Below are positions 7,069 to 15,387 of a stretch of DNA of 27,206 bases, piece after piece (within the stretch, counting starts at the first letter, position 1; every line of letters starts with the position of its first letter). The position numbers were made by a program, and so were the translations under genes. The stretch lies in assembly GCA_003647765.1 (NCBI GenBank), contig QMNM01000002.1, positions 1 through 27,206 on the forward strand, written 5' to 3'. The notes beneath the pieces were generated by a model that made no database searches, was not told the origin of the DNA, and was given only the letters and a program-made list of their open reading frames with translations. The stretch is from Candidatus Cloacimonadota bacterium (GTDB lineage Bacteria > Cloacimonadota > Cloacimonadia > JGIOTU-2 > B8-G9).

Positions 7069-10000
7069 ATGAAGAAAATATGTATAGCATTGATTGGACT
7101 ATTTATATTAACAGCATTCCAATTAGTTGCACACAGCAATATCCAATTTGAAAATCTCGGTAATAAAATCATTGTTCATTATGAAAGTGAAAAATATCAG
7201 CAAAGAGAAGAACATAATGATATTTACAAAATGATTGCTCTATATTCTGATACTGCGAAAATTCTTATTGATAATTTTAATATCTCAATTTACTCAAAAC
7301 AAGGGAAATTCTTACATAGCACAAATAAATCTAATTGTCCTCTTGTCCTCTCGAACTCTTGTCCTCTTGAACTCTTGTCCTCCGAAAACTGGGTAGAGAT
7401 AGTAAATCATTATGTAATGAGAGAGTTAAAAGCATATCAGATTAGAATTAGGACGAAAATAGAAAATGATGAAGAAATAGCTATATTGGATAATATTGAT
7501 TTTGAGATTATTCCAATAGACAAGACGGATTTACCAAATGGCGTTTCTCAGGCATTCTTACCAATTTACAAATCATTTATAGACAATTTTGATACTTCAT
7601 ATCTGTATGATTTGCCAATTAGAAAATCTAAAATGTTGATTATTTCTCATCAAGATTTATTAAACAATCCTAATCCAGCAATAGCAGAGTACTTACAAGA
7701 TTTTATAGATTGGAAATCTGCAAAAGGAATTTCCATTGTTACTGCTGACATTGAGACAATAGGAAATACAACCACACAGATAAAGAATTATATTCAAAAT
7801 GCTTATGATACTTGGGAAATTCCACCGGATTATCTTTTATTGATTGGAGATGTTGATGATAATTATGAAATTCCATCTTGGTATATTAGTACTGAACATG
7901 ATGTAACAGACCATCCTTATACTCTTTTGGCAGGAAATGATTATTTTCCTGAAATATTAGTTGGCAGAATTTCCATTGATAATCTGATAGAGTTCCCGAC
8001 AGTTCTTAATAAAATTTTGGATTATGAGAAAAGACCTTGCCTTGATGATCCTGAGTGGCTTACACGAGCCCTTGTTGTAGCTGGAAATTATAGTACTTCA
8101 CCTCCAACACCAACTACACCAATTAAAACATCTCGCTGGTTACGAGAGAAATTGCTTAATTTCGGCTACACTCAAGTAGATACAGTATTTTATCCACCAA
8201 CTGCATCTGGAACTACTGAAATTACAGCGTTTATAAATAATCATCTTGGATTTGTTAATTATCGTGGTTGGGGAGATGCTAATGGCTGGCATTGGCCAGA
8301 ATTCCAAATACCTGATGTACAAGCATTAACTAATGACTCGTATTTACCTGTAATTACATCCTTCGTGTGTAATACAGGCGATTTTGCTAATAGTGTGGAT
8401 CCTTGTTTTGGTGAAGCATGGCTAAGACTCGGAACACCTATGGGTCCAAAAGGAGGAGTAATATTTATTGGACCATCTGACCTACATACAAGCACAAAAT
8501 ATAATAATTCAATCTCCTCAGGATTTTATTATGGATTATTAGATGAAAATATACTCGGCTTTGGCAGTGCAGTTTTAAGAGGAAAATTAGAACTATACAA
8601 TAATTTCCCTCTTAATAGAGAATCTGGTGATAAGGTAGAATTTTATTTCCATGTATATAATATTTTAGGTGACCCTTCACTGTCAATGTGGACAAAAATT
8701 CCTGAGGAGATAAATTGTGATTTGCCAGATGAAATCAGCATAGGCACAAACTATTTGGAATTTAATTTGCCTAATATGGATGGCGGCATTGTTACAGCAA
8801 GGAAAGATGACGAATTTCATGTTAATGAAATAATTGAGAGTGGACAGGCAATTCTTTATATCACTCCACAAACAGAAGGCGACATGGAAGTGGTGATTAC
8901 AAAAGGTAATTATATCCCATTTATTGACACAATAAATATAGTATCAGAACCAACTGATGTTGGACTTTCTAATTATAATATATTAGGAGATGGCATTGTA
9001 AATCCAGGCGATAATATCACATTGGAAATTACTTTACAAAATCACGGCACACAATCTGTCAACTCAGTTTCTGCTGAATTATCTACAAATAATCAATTTG
9101 TTAATATTACGACTAATTCTGCGGATTTTGGGACTATCAATCCAACTGCAACAGCAACTGCTAATTATCAATTTGAGCTTATGTCCAACTGCCCTGATAA
9201 TGAGGTATTGGAATTCACACTGAATATTTCAACTGGAAATATTAGTAAATTTGAAATAATTGTTACAGGTTTGGCTTTTGAAATTGATACTGTTATTGTA
9301 GATGATGCAAATGGTATATTAGACCCTGGCGAACAGAAAGAGATTACTGTTTCTATTGAAAATATTGGAAGTTCAGATGCTGTAAATTTAACAGGAATTT
9401 TAACTGCTTTAACAGATGCTGTAAATATTATAGATTCAACAGGTGATTTTGGCAATATTGTTAGTTCTGATATTGGACAGGCAAATTTCACTGTAATGGC
9501 TTATGAGGACTGTTTTGTAGGACGGAATGCTGGATTCAGAATTGATCTTACTGATGGAAATGGTTTAGTGTCATCTGTTAGTTTCTCTTTAGAAATTGGT
9601 GAAGTTGACAGCACAGCACCGACTGGGCCTGATGGTTATGGCTATTTTGCTTATGATAGCAATGATACAGAATATTCTGAATGTCCAACTTATCAATGGT
9701 ATGAAATTGACCCAAACCAGGGAGGCGATGGAACAGTAATTTTAATGCGCGATGATGTCTCACATACAATTGAATTGCCTTTTGATTTTACATATTACGG
9801 AGTAGCACACGACACTATTACAATCTGTTCAAATGGCTGGATTTCGTTTATGCCTACCTGGATGACAAATTTCCGTAATTGGAGTATCCCATCTGCATTA
9901 GGAGCTTATGCAATGGCTGCTCCATATTGGGACGATTTACAAGGAGAATATAATCCTGCTGACTCTAGTTATGCAGATATGAGAATTTGCTATTATTATG

Positions 10001-10629
10001 ATACGGAGAACAGCCGTTTTATCATAGAATGGAATGATTGTTTTGACCATAGCGGAATCTTTTTGGAAAAGTTTGAGATTGTCTTATATGACCCAGCAAT
10101 ATATCAAACTCAAGATGGCAATGGTGAGATTCAATTTAATTATCATACAATAAATAATCCTGATGCGACAAGTAATTATGCTACTGTTGGAATAGAGAAT
10201 TTAGACCAATCTGATGGATTGCTTTATACTTATGCTAATATCTATTCAGCAAGTGCAACTCCTTTGGATAATGAGCTTGCTATTAAATTTACTACTGACC
10301 CACCTGATAATTATGTAGGAATTGATGACAATGAAACAGTTTTAGCCACTGGAATTAAATTGTATCAGAACTATCCTAATCCATTTAATCCGAAAACCTG
10401 TATTAAATATTCGCTTACCAAATCTGCAAATGTCTGTTTGAAGATATATAATATCAAAGGTGAATTTGTAAAGACATTGTTAGATGAAAGGCAGAAATCT
10501 GGTTATCATAATGTAATTTGGGATGGTAATCATTATAAAAATAAAGCAGTTAATTCGGGTATCTATTTCTATCGTCTAAAAGTAGATGATAAGGTAATAG
10601 ACACAAGGAAATGTTTGCTTTTGAAGTGA
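7069..10629 (+). CDS. Secreted C25 (gingipain-like) family protein with T9SS-type sorting domain
   Basis: This 1186-residue protein begins with a signal peptide (about 1-22). A peptidase C25-like domain spans roughly 195-560, with LLIGDVDDNYEIPSWY, LVGRISIDN and the Cys motif SFVCNTGDFAN (Cys434). The gingipain catalytic His should lie 33 residues before the Cys (RgpB His211/Cys244); here that position is Trp401 in NYRGWGDANG, so activity is uncertain. His408 is the nearest alternative. Two beta-sandwich repeats (about 630-860) with DGIVNPGD and NGILDPGEQ follow, then a further beta-rich domain. From about 1098, LYQNYPNPFNPKT to GIYFYRLKVDD and the C-terminal CLLLK form a FlgD-like / T9SS type A sorting domain. 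This predicts export and surface attachment or release by type IX secretion. A repeat array encodes residues 90-106. AGGAGG supports the start. Confidence 0.88.
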   Translation: MKKICIALIGLFILTAFQLVAHSNIQFENLGNKIIVHYESEKYQQREEHNDIYKMIALYSDTAKILIDNFNISIYSKQGKFLHSTNKSNCPLVLSNSCPLELLSSENWVEIVNHYVMRELKAYQIRIRTKIENDEEIAILDNIDFEIIPIDKTDLPNGVSQAFLPIYKSFIDNFDTSYLYDLPIRKSKMLIISHQDLLNNPNPAIAEYLQDFIDWKSAKGISIVTADIETIGNTTTQIKNYIQNAYDTWEIPPDYLLLIGDVDDNYEIPSWYISTEHDVTDHPYTLLAGNDYFPEILVGRISIDNLIEFPTVLNKILDYEKRPCLDDPEWLTRALVVAGNYSTSPPTPTTPIKTSRWLREKLLNFGYTQVDTVFYPPTASGTTEITAFINNHLGFVNYRGWGDANGWHWPEFQIPDVQALTNDSYLPVITSFVCNTGDFANSVDPCFGEAWLRLGTPMGPKGGVIFIGPSDLHTSTKYNNSISSGFYYGLLDENILGFGSAVLRGKLELYNNFPLNRESGDKVEFYFHVYNILGDPSLSMWTKIPEEINCDLPDEISIGTNYLEFNLPNMDGGIVTARKDDEFHVNEIIESGQAILYITPQTEGDMEVVITKGNYIPFIDTINIVSEPTDVGLSNYNILGDGIVNPGDNITLEITLQNHGTQSVNSVSAELSTNNQFVNITTNSADFGTINPTATATANYQFELMSNCPDNEVLEFTLNISTGNISKFEIIVTGLAFEIDTVIVDDANGILDPGEQKEITVSIENIGSSDAVNLTGILTALTDAVNIIDSTGDFGNIVSSDIGQANFTVMAYEDCFVGRNAGFRIDLTDGNGLVSSVSFSLEIGEVDSTAPTGPDGYGYFAYDSNDTEYSECPTYQWYEIDPNQGGDGTVILMRDDVSHTIELPFDFTYYGVAHDTITICSNGWISFMPTWMTNFRNWSIPSALGAYAMAAPYWDDLQGEYNPADSSYADMRICYYYDTENSRFIIEWNDCFDHSGIFLEKFEIVLYDPAIYQTQDGNGEIQFNYHTINNPDATSNYATVGIENLDQSDGLLYTYANIYSASATPLDNELAIKFTTDPPDNYVGIDDNETVLATGIKLYQNYPNPFNPKTCIKYSLTKSANVCLKIYNIKGEFVKTLLDERQKSGYHNVIWDGNHYKNKAVNSGIYFYRLKVDDKVIDTRKCLLLK
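7337..7384 (+). repeat. Six-unit GNNNTCTT octamer array inside the C25 gene
   Basis: Six consecutive octamers: GTCCTCTT, GTCCTCTC, GAACTCTT, GTCCTCTT, GAACTCTT, GTCCTCCG. Total 48 bases, a multiple of three, so the reading frame is kept. It encodes the Cys/Pro/Leu/Ser-rich residues 90-106 (CPLVLSNSCPLELLSSE). The same unit builds the array upstream of purQ at 18514-18593. Confidence 0.9.
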
Positions 10630-10656
10630 TGCGTAGCCAACCAGACCAAATACCAT

Positions 10657-10749
10657 AATATCTTTTTGTGTTTTTTACGCATTACGCACTACGCATTACG
10701 CACTACGCATTACGCATTACGCATTACGCATTGTGTAATTTTGTGTCTT
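10657..10749 (-). repeat. Dispersed element D4 (reverse) split by a heptamer array
   Basis: Left part AATATCTTTTTGTGTTTTTT (10657-10676) and right part GTGTAATTTTGTGTCTTA (from 10733) together form the reverse complement of the D element. Copy D3 at 18224-18270 has the same two halves joined directly. The heptamer array 10677-10732 separates them. Confidence 0.75.
10677..10732 (+). repeat. Eight-unit ACGCATT/ACGCACT tandem array
   Basis: Eight perfect-length heptamers in the order ACGCATT, ACGCACT, ACGCATT, ACGCACT, then four ACGCATT. Only position 6 of the unit varies (T or C). It lies between the C25 gene and the leuC-type gene. ATGCGTA, a reverse-strand version of the unit, also occurs just after the C25 stop near 10629. 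It resembles the short tandemly repeated repetitive (STRR) heptamers known from cyanobacteria in style, not in sequence. Confidence 0.92.
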
Positions 10750-10772
10750 ACTATTAAAAAATTGGAGGCATA

Positions 10773-12032
10773 ATGGGAGAGACATTTGTTCAAAAAGTAT
10801 TTTCAAAGACAATTGGCAGACCAGTACAAGTTGGAGAGATTATATTTGTTGAACCAGATTATGTTCTTACTCATGACAATACTGCGGCTATTATGAAAAA
10901 ATTAGACCAGGTTAAGAAATCCATCAAAGTGAAATATCCTGAACGATTGGTGATTGTGTTGGATCATATAACTCCAGCTGCAAATTCTTCTTCAGCAGAG
11001 AATCATAAACAAATAAGGGGCTTTGTTAAAGAACAGGGAATTATTCACTTTTCCGAAGTTGGGCAGGGAATATGTCATCAGAGATTACCAGAAATGGGTT
11101 TAGCCAAGCCTGGTAGTATTATTGTAGGCAGTGATAGTCATACTTGCACTTATGGAGCATTAAATGTATTTTCAACTGGGATTGATAGAACAGAAGCAGC
11201 CGCTATATGGATTACTGGACAGGTCTGGCTCAAAACACCGCATAGTTTTAAAATAAATCTTACAGGAAAATTTAATCAAGGTGTTTATGCAAAAGACCTA
11301 ATATTGCATATAATTGGAAAATTAAGAGCAGATGGTGCAAATTATCGTTCAGTAGAATTTCACGGTGATGCCATTACTAAATTTTCTATTTCTGATAGAA
11401 TGACTATTAGTAATATGGTTGTGGAAATGGGTGGTAAAAATGGTGTTTTTCCTGTTGATGAGCAAACAAAAGAATGGTTGTCAAAAAGGGGAGTTATTGA
11501 ATATGAGCCAGTATGGGCTGATCAAGATGCTGAATATGAAAAGGAATTTACTTTTGATTTATCCGAAGTTGAACCGCAAATCGCTTTGCCGCATTCTGTT
11601 GATAATGTTAAACCAGTATCAACTGCAAAAGGTATCAAAATTAATCAGGGATTGATTGGCACTTGCACAAATGGACGGATTGAAGATTTGCGCATATCTG
11701 CTAAAATTCTCAAAGGTAAAAAAGTGCATAAAGATGTAAGATTGCTAATATTGCCTGCTTCTGCACAAATATATCAGCAAGCTATTAGTGAAGGTATTTT
11801 ATCAGATTTAGTACAAAGTGGTGCTGTGATTTTGCCACCTGGATGTGGACCTTGTTTAGGTGCACATCAAGGCGTAATGGCAGATGGAGAAGTAACCATA
11901 TCTACTGCTAATAGAAATTTCAAAGGTAGAATGGGCAATAAGTTAGCATTTATTTATCTCGCTTCACCTGCTACTGTTGCCGCATCTGCTTTAACAGGTG
12001 AAATTACTGACCCAAGAGAATTTTATGACTAA
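10773..12032 (+). CDS. 3-isopropylmalate dehydratase large-subunit family protein (LeuC-type)
   Basis: This 419-residue aconitase-superfamily hydro-lyase subunit carries a [4Fe-4S] cluster. The three cluster ligands are Cys298 (GTCTNGR), Cys358 and Cys361 (PPGCGPCLG); the 60- and 3-residue spacing equals that of E. coli LeuC (Cys347, Cys407, Cys410). Other family motifs are DYVLTHDNTAAIM, VLDHITPA, VGSDSHTCTYGALN and TGIDRTEAAAIW. The length matches the shorter clostridial/archaeal LeuC-HACN type, whose members include isopropylmalate, homoaconitate, methylmalate and dimethylmalate dehydratases. No small subunit (LeuD type) follows, so the pathway cannot be assigned. TTGGAGG precedes the ATG. 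It is the first gene of a four-gene overlapping run. Confidence 0.85.
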   Translation: MGETFVQKVFSKTIGRPVQVGEIIFVEPDYVLTHDNTAAIMKKLDQVKKSIKVKYPERLVIVLDHITPAANSSSAENHKQIRGFVKEQGIIHFSEVGQGICHQRLPEMGLAKPGSIIVGSDSHTCTYGALNVFSTGIDRTEAAAIWITGQVWLKTPHSFKINLTGKFNQGVYAKDLILHIIGKLRADGANYRSVEFHGDAITKFSISDRMTISNMVVEMGGKNGVFPVDEQTKEWLSKRGVIEYEPVWADQDAEYEKEFTFDLSEVEPQIALPHSVDNVKPVSTAKGIKINQGLIGTCTNGRIEDLRISAKILKGKKVHKDVRLLILPASAQIYQQAISEGILSDLVQSGAVILPPGCGPCLGAHQGVMADGEVTISTANRNFKGRMGNKLAFIYLASPATVAASALTGEITDPREFYD

Positions 12033-12501
12033 AATCAAATATAATACCAATTATTGCTTTGCAGTTGATAAGATGTTAGGCACTCTTGCTAAATGGCTGA
12101 GAATTTTAGGATATGATACATTTTATCATCATCATATAACTAATGCTAAATTATTAAAAATTGCTCGTAAAGACAAAAGAATTATCATTACTAAAAGTAG
12201 ATATTTTCATAAAATATATACAAAAGTGCCAATTATATTTGTTCATCAAGATAAATTAAAGTTGCAGATGCGCGAATTGCATTCCGAATTAAATTTGACA
12301 GACCAAGCTCTATTTACCAGATGTGTAATATGTAATACTCTAACAAAAAGTATTGATAAACATACAATAAAAAATATAGTTCCACCATATATCTATAAAA
12401 CTCATAATGCATTTTATCATTGTATAATATGTGGGAAAGTATATTGGCAGGGAACTCATTATGAACAGGCAAAGAAATTTTTTAAGGAGATAATTAAGTG
12501 A
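12025..12501 (+). CDS. Mut7-C (DUF82) RNase-like domain protein with zinc ribbon
   Basis: About 158 residues from the ATG at 12025, which overlaps the end of the leuC-type gene by 8 bases; AAGAGA lies upstream. An earlier in-frame start at 11998 would sit deeper inside the upstream gene. The protein has the PIN-like N-terminus FAVDKMLGTLAKWLRILGYD, typical of the Mut7-C domain (acidic D plus LxxLAKWLRxLGYD), then IIITKSRYF. A C-terminal zinc ribbon follows, with CVIC and CIICGKVYWQGTHY. Members are predicted RNases, but the biological substrate is not established. It overlaps the next gene by four bases (GTGA), so the two are translationally coupled. Confidence 0.85.
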   Translation: MTKIKYNTNYCFAVDKMLGTLAKWLRILGYDTFYHHHITNAKLLKIARKDKRIIITKSRYFHKIYTKVPIIFVHQDKLKLQMRELHSELNLTDQALFTRCVICNTLTKSIDKHTIKNIVPPYIYKTHNAFYHCIICGKVYWQGTHYEQAKKFFKEIIK

Positions 12502-14237
12502 CTTCAAATATAACTAATGAAAAAATAAGAGGGATGTTTACTTTTGTATTACATTCACATTTACCTTATGTAATAGAGCATGGCAAGTGGCCTCACGGAA
12601 TGGATTGGCTGAATGAAGCTGCTGCTGAAACATATCTACCATTATTGGATGTATTCTATCAATTGGTACAAGAGGGTTTTACACCAAAAGTAACTATTGG
12701 AATTACTCCTATTTTGGCTGAGCAGCTAAGTAATCCTTTATTTAAGGAGGAATTCAAAAATTATCTGAAATTGAAGATAAATGCTGGATTAAATGATAAA
12801 GAGCAATTCAAAAAAGAAGGTAAAACATTGTTGACAAATCAGGCACAAAACTGGATAGATTTTTATACTCGTAATTTAAGGCATTTTGAAAATAAGTATA
12901 ATGAGGATATTATTGGTGCATTCAAAAAGTTGCAAGATAATGGTGCTATAGAAATTATTACTTGTGCGGCTACACATGGATATTTACCACTTCTTGGAAC
13001 TGATAATTCTGTTAAAGCACAAATTCAGTTAGGCGTAGACACATACAAAAAGCATTTTGATAGACAGCCAAATGGTTTTTGGCTACCTGAATGTGCATAT
13101 CGTCCAGGATATAACTGGAAAAGCCCTATAAAAAAATACAGCATTCCATTCAACAGAATTGGAATAGAAGAATTCCTTAGCGATAATGGTATAAAGTATT
13201 TTATAATTGACACTGCAATGCTTAAAGGTGGTGAACCAATAGGTGTGTACATTGATAGGTTTAAAACATTACGCAAAATGTGGGAGCAATTCTCCACTGC
13301 ATATAAACCAGCAAAAGAGGATATTACGAAGTCGCCTTACAAAATATATCTTGTCGGACAGAATCCGAATAAGTGTCCTGTTGCTATATTGACGCGTGAT
13401 CCAAAAACAAGCTTACAAGTATGGAGTGGAGAGCATGGCTATCCAGGAGATGGAAACTATTTGGAATTTCACAAAAAGCATTTTCCAGGCGGATTACGAT
13501 ATTGGAAAATAACAAGCAGTAAAGCGGATTTAGGTAGTAAAGAAGAATATAATATTGATAATGTAGATGATAGATTAAGAGAGAATGCTGGACATTTTAA
13601 GCAATTGGTAAAGGACATTTTAAGCAAAGAACAAAATAATGACAATCCATTTCCTGTATTAGTTGCTCCTTATGATACTGAATTATTGGGACATTGGTGG
13701 TTTGAAGGTCCACGATGGATATATTATGTATTAAGATGGATGAATGAAGACCCAGAAATGATGTTAGCAACTGGCAGTGAAATGATTGACCAGACATTGC
13801 CAGAGACCATTGTTTCTATTCCAGAAGGTTCCTGGGGTAAAGCAGGATTCCATTGGGTCTGGCTTAATGAAGATACAAAATGGACTTGGCAACATATTTA
13901 CGAAGATGAACAAAAATTCGCAGAACTAATTGATAAATATGGACAAAACAAAGATGCTACTTTACAGCGTATCCTTAAACAAATTGCACGTGAGTTGTTA
14001 TTAGAAGAAAGTTCTGACTGGCAATTTCTAATTACTACACAAAGTGCAAGAGATTATGCAGAAATCAGAATTGCTGAGCATCATGATAAATTCAAAGAAT
14101 TGGTAAATGTATTGGATAATTACATAAGCACTGGCTCAATATCTCAATCCGAGTTTAATCTTTTAACGGATTTGGAACAAAGAGATGCTGTATTTGATGA
14201 TATTGATACTAAATATTGGGAACTTGAACAAGATTAG
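12498..14237 (+). CDS. GH57 1,4-alpha-glucan branching enzyme-like protein
   Basis: A 579-residue cytoplasmic glycoside hydrolase family 57 protein. The N-terminal FVLHSHLPYVIEHGKWPHG with NEAAAETYLPLLDV is the signature of the GH57 branching-enzyme group, which transfers alpha-glucan chains to make alpha-1,6 branches in glycogen-like polymer. Predicted catalytic residues are the nucleophile Glu198 in FWLPECAYRPG and the acid/base Asp393 in APYDTELLGHWW. The C-terminal helical region (DUF1957-like, about 440-550) contains DWQFLITTQSARDYAE, also typical. The GTG start at 12498 is favoured by AAGGAGA at 12484-12490; an ATG at 12534 has no properly spaced site. An amylase or 4-alpha-glucanotransferase activity is less likely, given these motifs. 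No other glycogen genes are in the window. Confidence 0.88.
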   Translation: MTSNITNEKIRGMFTFVLHSHLPYVIEHGKWPHGMDWLNEAAAETYLPLLDVFYQLVQEGFTPKVTIGITPILAEQLSNPLFKEEFKNYLKLKINAGLNDKEQFKKEGKTLLTNQAQNWIDFYTRNLRHFENKYNEDIIGAFKKLQDNGAIEIITCAATHGYLPLLGTDNSVKAQIQLGVDTYKKHFDRQPNGFWLPECAYRPGYNWKSPIKKYSIPFNRIGIEEFLSDNGIKYFIIDTAMLKGGEPIGVYIDRFKTLRKMWEQFSTAYKPAKEDITKSPYKIYLVGQNPNKCPVAILTRDPKTSLQVWSGEHGYPGDGNYLEFHKKHFPGGLRYWKITSSKADLGSKEEYNIDNVDDRLRENAGHFKQLVKDILSKEQNNDNPFPVLVAPYDTELLGHWWFEGPRWIYYVLRWMNEDPEMMLATGSEMIDQTLPETIVSIPEGSWGKAGFHWVWLNEDTKWTWQHIYEDEQKFAELIDKYGQNKDATLQRILKQIARELLLEESSDWQFLITTQSARDYAEIRIAEHHDKFKELVNVLDNYISTGSISQSEFNLLTDLEQRDAVFDDIDTKYWELEQD

Positions 14238-14258
14238 GGAAGCGAGCAAAACTTAATT

Positions 14259-15128
14259 ATGCAGATTGAACTTGCTGAGAATTCGGGCTTTTGTTTTGGC
14301 GTGAAAAGGGCAATTAATATCGCAATAAAAACAGGGCAGAATCATACTGGTAAAGTAGTAACACTTGGTCCAATTATTCATAATCCACAAATGGTAAGCA
14401 AATTGAAAGAGAGTGGAATTGACTTTGTAGATGATATAGACCAAATTACAAAAGATATGACTGTTATAATCCGTTCTCACGGAATTACTATTGAAGAATA
14501 TAATAATTTGAAGAGAAAAAGAGCAAAAATTGTAGATGCTACCTGTCCAATGGTAAAAAAAGTCCAGAACTATGCAAAGGAATTTACTAATAAGGGATAC
14601 CAGTTAATTATTATTGGTGAAAAAGAACATCCAGAAGTTAAAGGAATTATCGGACATGTTGATAATAATGCAATAGTTATCCAAGATGAATATGAAAAGA
14701 TTAATTTAGCTAATAATAAAAAGTTAGGTGTAATTGCTCAAACTACACAGCCGATTGAGAGATTTCAGAAAATAATCTATCGTCTGGTCCCATTATGTGA
14801 AGAATTGCATATTATCAATACTATTTGCGGAGCTACTTCTATTCGGCAGAAGGCAACGAAATCATTAGCTCAAGATTCTGATGTAATGATAATTATAGGT
14901 GGTAAAAATAGTGCTAATACTACAAATTTGGCTGACATTTGTCGTAAATTAGGAACGCGCACATATCATATAGAAACAGCAAAAGAGATACAAAAAGAGT
15001 GGTTTGTAGATGTAGAAAAAGTAGGACTTTCTGCTGGTGCATCTACTCCACAATGGATTATAAATCAAGTTTATCAAAAAATAAAGAATATAGATAATAC
15101 GGAGAACGATAACAAAGCTCTATCTTGA
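14259..15128 (+). CDS. ispH: 4-hydroxy-3-methylbut-2-enyl diphosphate reductase
   Basis: A 289-residue [4Fe-4S] enzyme of the last step of the MEP isoprenoid pathway, converting HMBPP to IPP and DMAPP. The three cluster Cys are Cys12 (SGFCFGVKRA), Cys96 (DATCPMV) and Cys190 (NTICGATSIRQ). Substrate-binding His41 (GPIIHNPQ) and His74 (RSHG) are present, as are AQTTQP, IGGKNSANTTNL and GLSAGASTPQWII. Length is normal for the single-domain form. It lies 21 bases after the GH57 gene. In many Clostridia IspH is fused to S1 domains; here an S1 protein gene follows as a separate gene 259 bases downstream. Confidence 0.96.
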   Translation: MQIELAENSGFCFGVKRAINIAIKTGQNHTGKVVTLGPIIHNPQMVSKLKESGIDFVDDIDQITKDMTVIIRSHGITIEEYNNLKRKRAKIVDATCPMVKKVQNYAKEFTNKGYQLIIIGEKEHPEVKGIIGHVDNNAIVIQDEYEKINLANNKKLGVIAQTTQPIERFQKIIYRLVPLCEELHIINTICGATSIRQKATKSLAQDSDVMIIIGGKNSANTTNLADICRKLGTRTYHIETAKEIQKEWFVDVEKVGLSAGASTPQWIINQVYQKIKNIDNTENDNKALS

Positions 15129-15211
15129 TATAGCATTCAACACAATATTACTTCACCACAAATGCACAAAGATACAGAGAATTATTCATAACTATATATT
15201 ATTCTTTGTAT

Positions 15212-15248
15212 GATATATTTTTGTGTTTTTACTTGAAATTTTGTGGCT
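15212..15248 (-). repeat. Dispersed GCCACAAAAT element, copy D5 (reverse)
   Basis: GATATATTTTTGTGTTTTTA followed by CTTGAAATTTTGTGGCT is the reverse complement of the D element (compare 18224-18270). An inverted partial copy, TTCACCACAAATGCACAAAG, lies about 50 bases upstream (from 15153), so the segment 15153-15248 is a loose inverted repeat downstream of ispH. Confidence 0.65.
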
Positions 15249-15265
15249 GAAAAATTTTTGTGGTT

Positions 15266-15275
15266 TGCTTATAAT
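15266..15275 (+). promoter_or_regulatory. Possible -10 box upstream of the S1 gene
   Basis: TATAAT (15270-15275) is preceded by TG two bases upstream (15266-15267). No good -35 hexamer is seen at 17 bases. Transcription from here would give a leader of about 105 bases containing a small hairpin, TAGAAG-GCAT-CTTCTA (15320-15335). In such AT-rich DNA this could be chance. Confidence 0.3.
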
Positions 15276-15387
15276 ATGAGTAATCAGCAATATCAAGATA
15301 GAATAATATTTAGTCCTTTTAGAAGGCATCTTCTATAAGGGTGAATGTTGAAAAAAGAGTTCTCTCCAATAAAGGAGGAAAGTAATA

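Noticed and set aside
7069-10629. An insertion sequence or transposase as source of the repeats
   Set aside because: No ORF in either strand of the window shows transposase motifs; the dispersed repeats must be moved or amplified by something outside the window, if mobile at all.
12534-14237. Alternative ATG start for the GH57 gene
   Set aside because: The purine-rich stretch before this ATG touches it directly, whereas the GTG at 12498 has a properly spaced AAGGAGA and the common GTGA coupling overlap.
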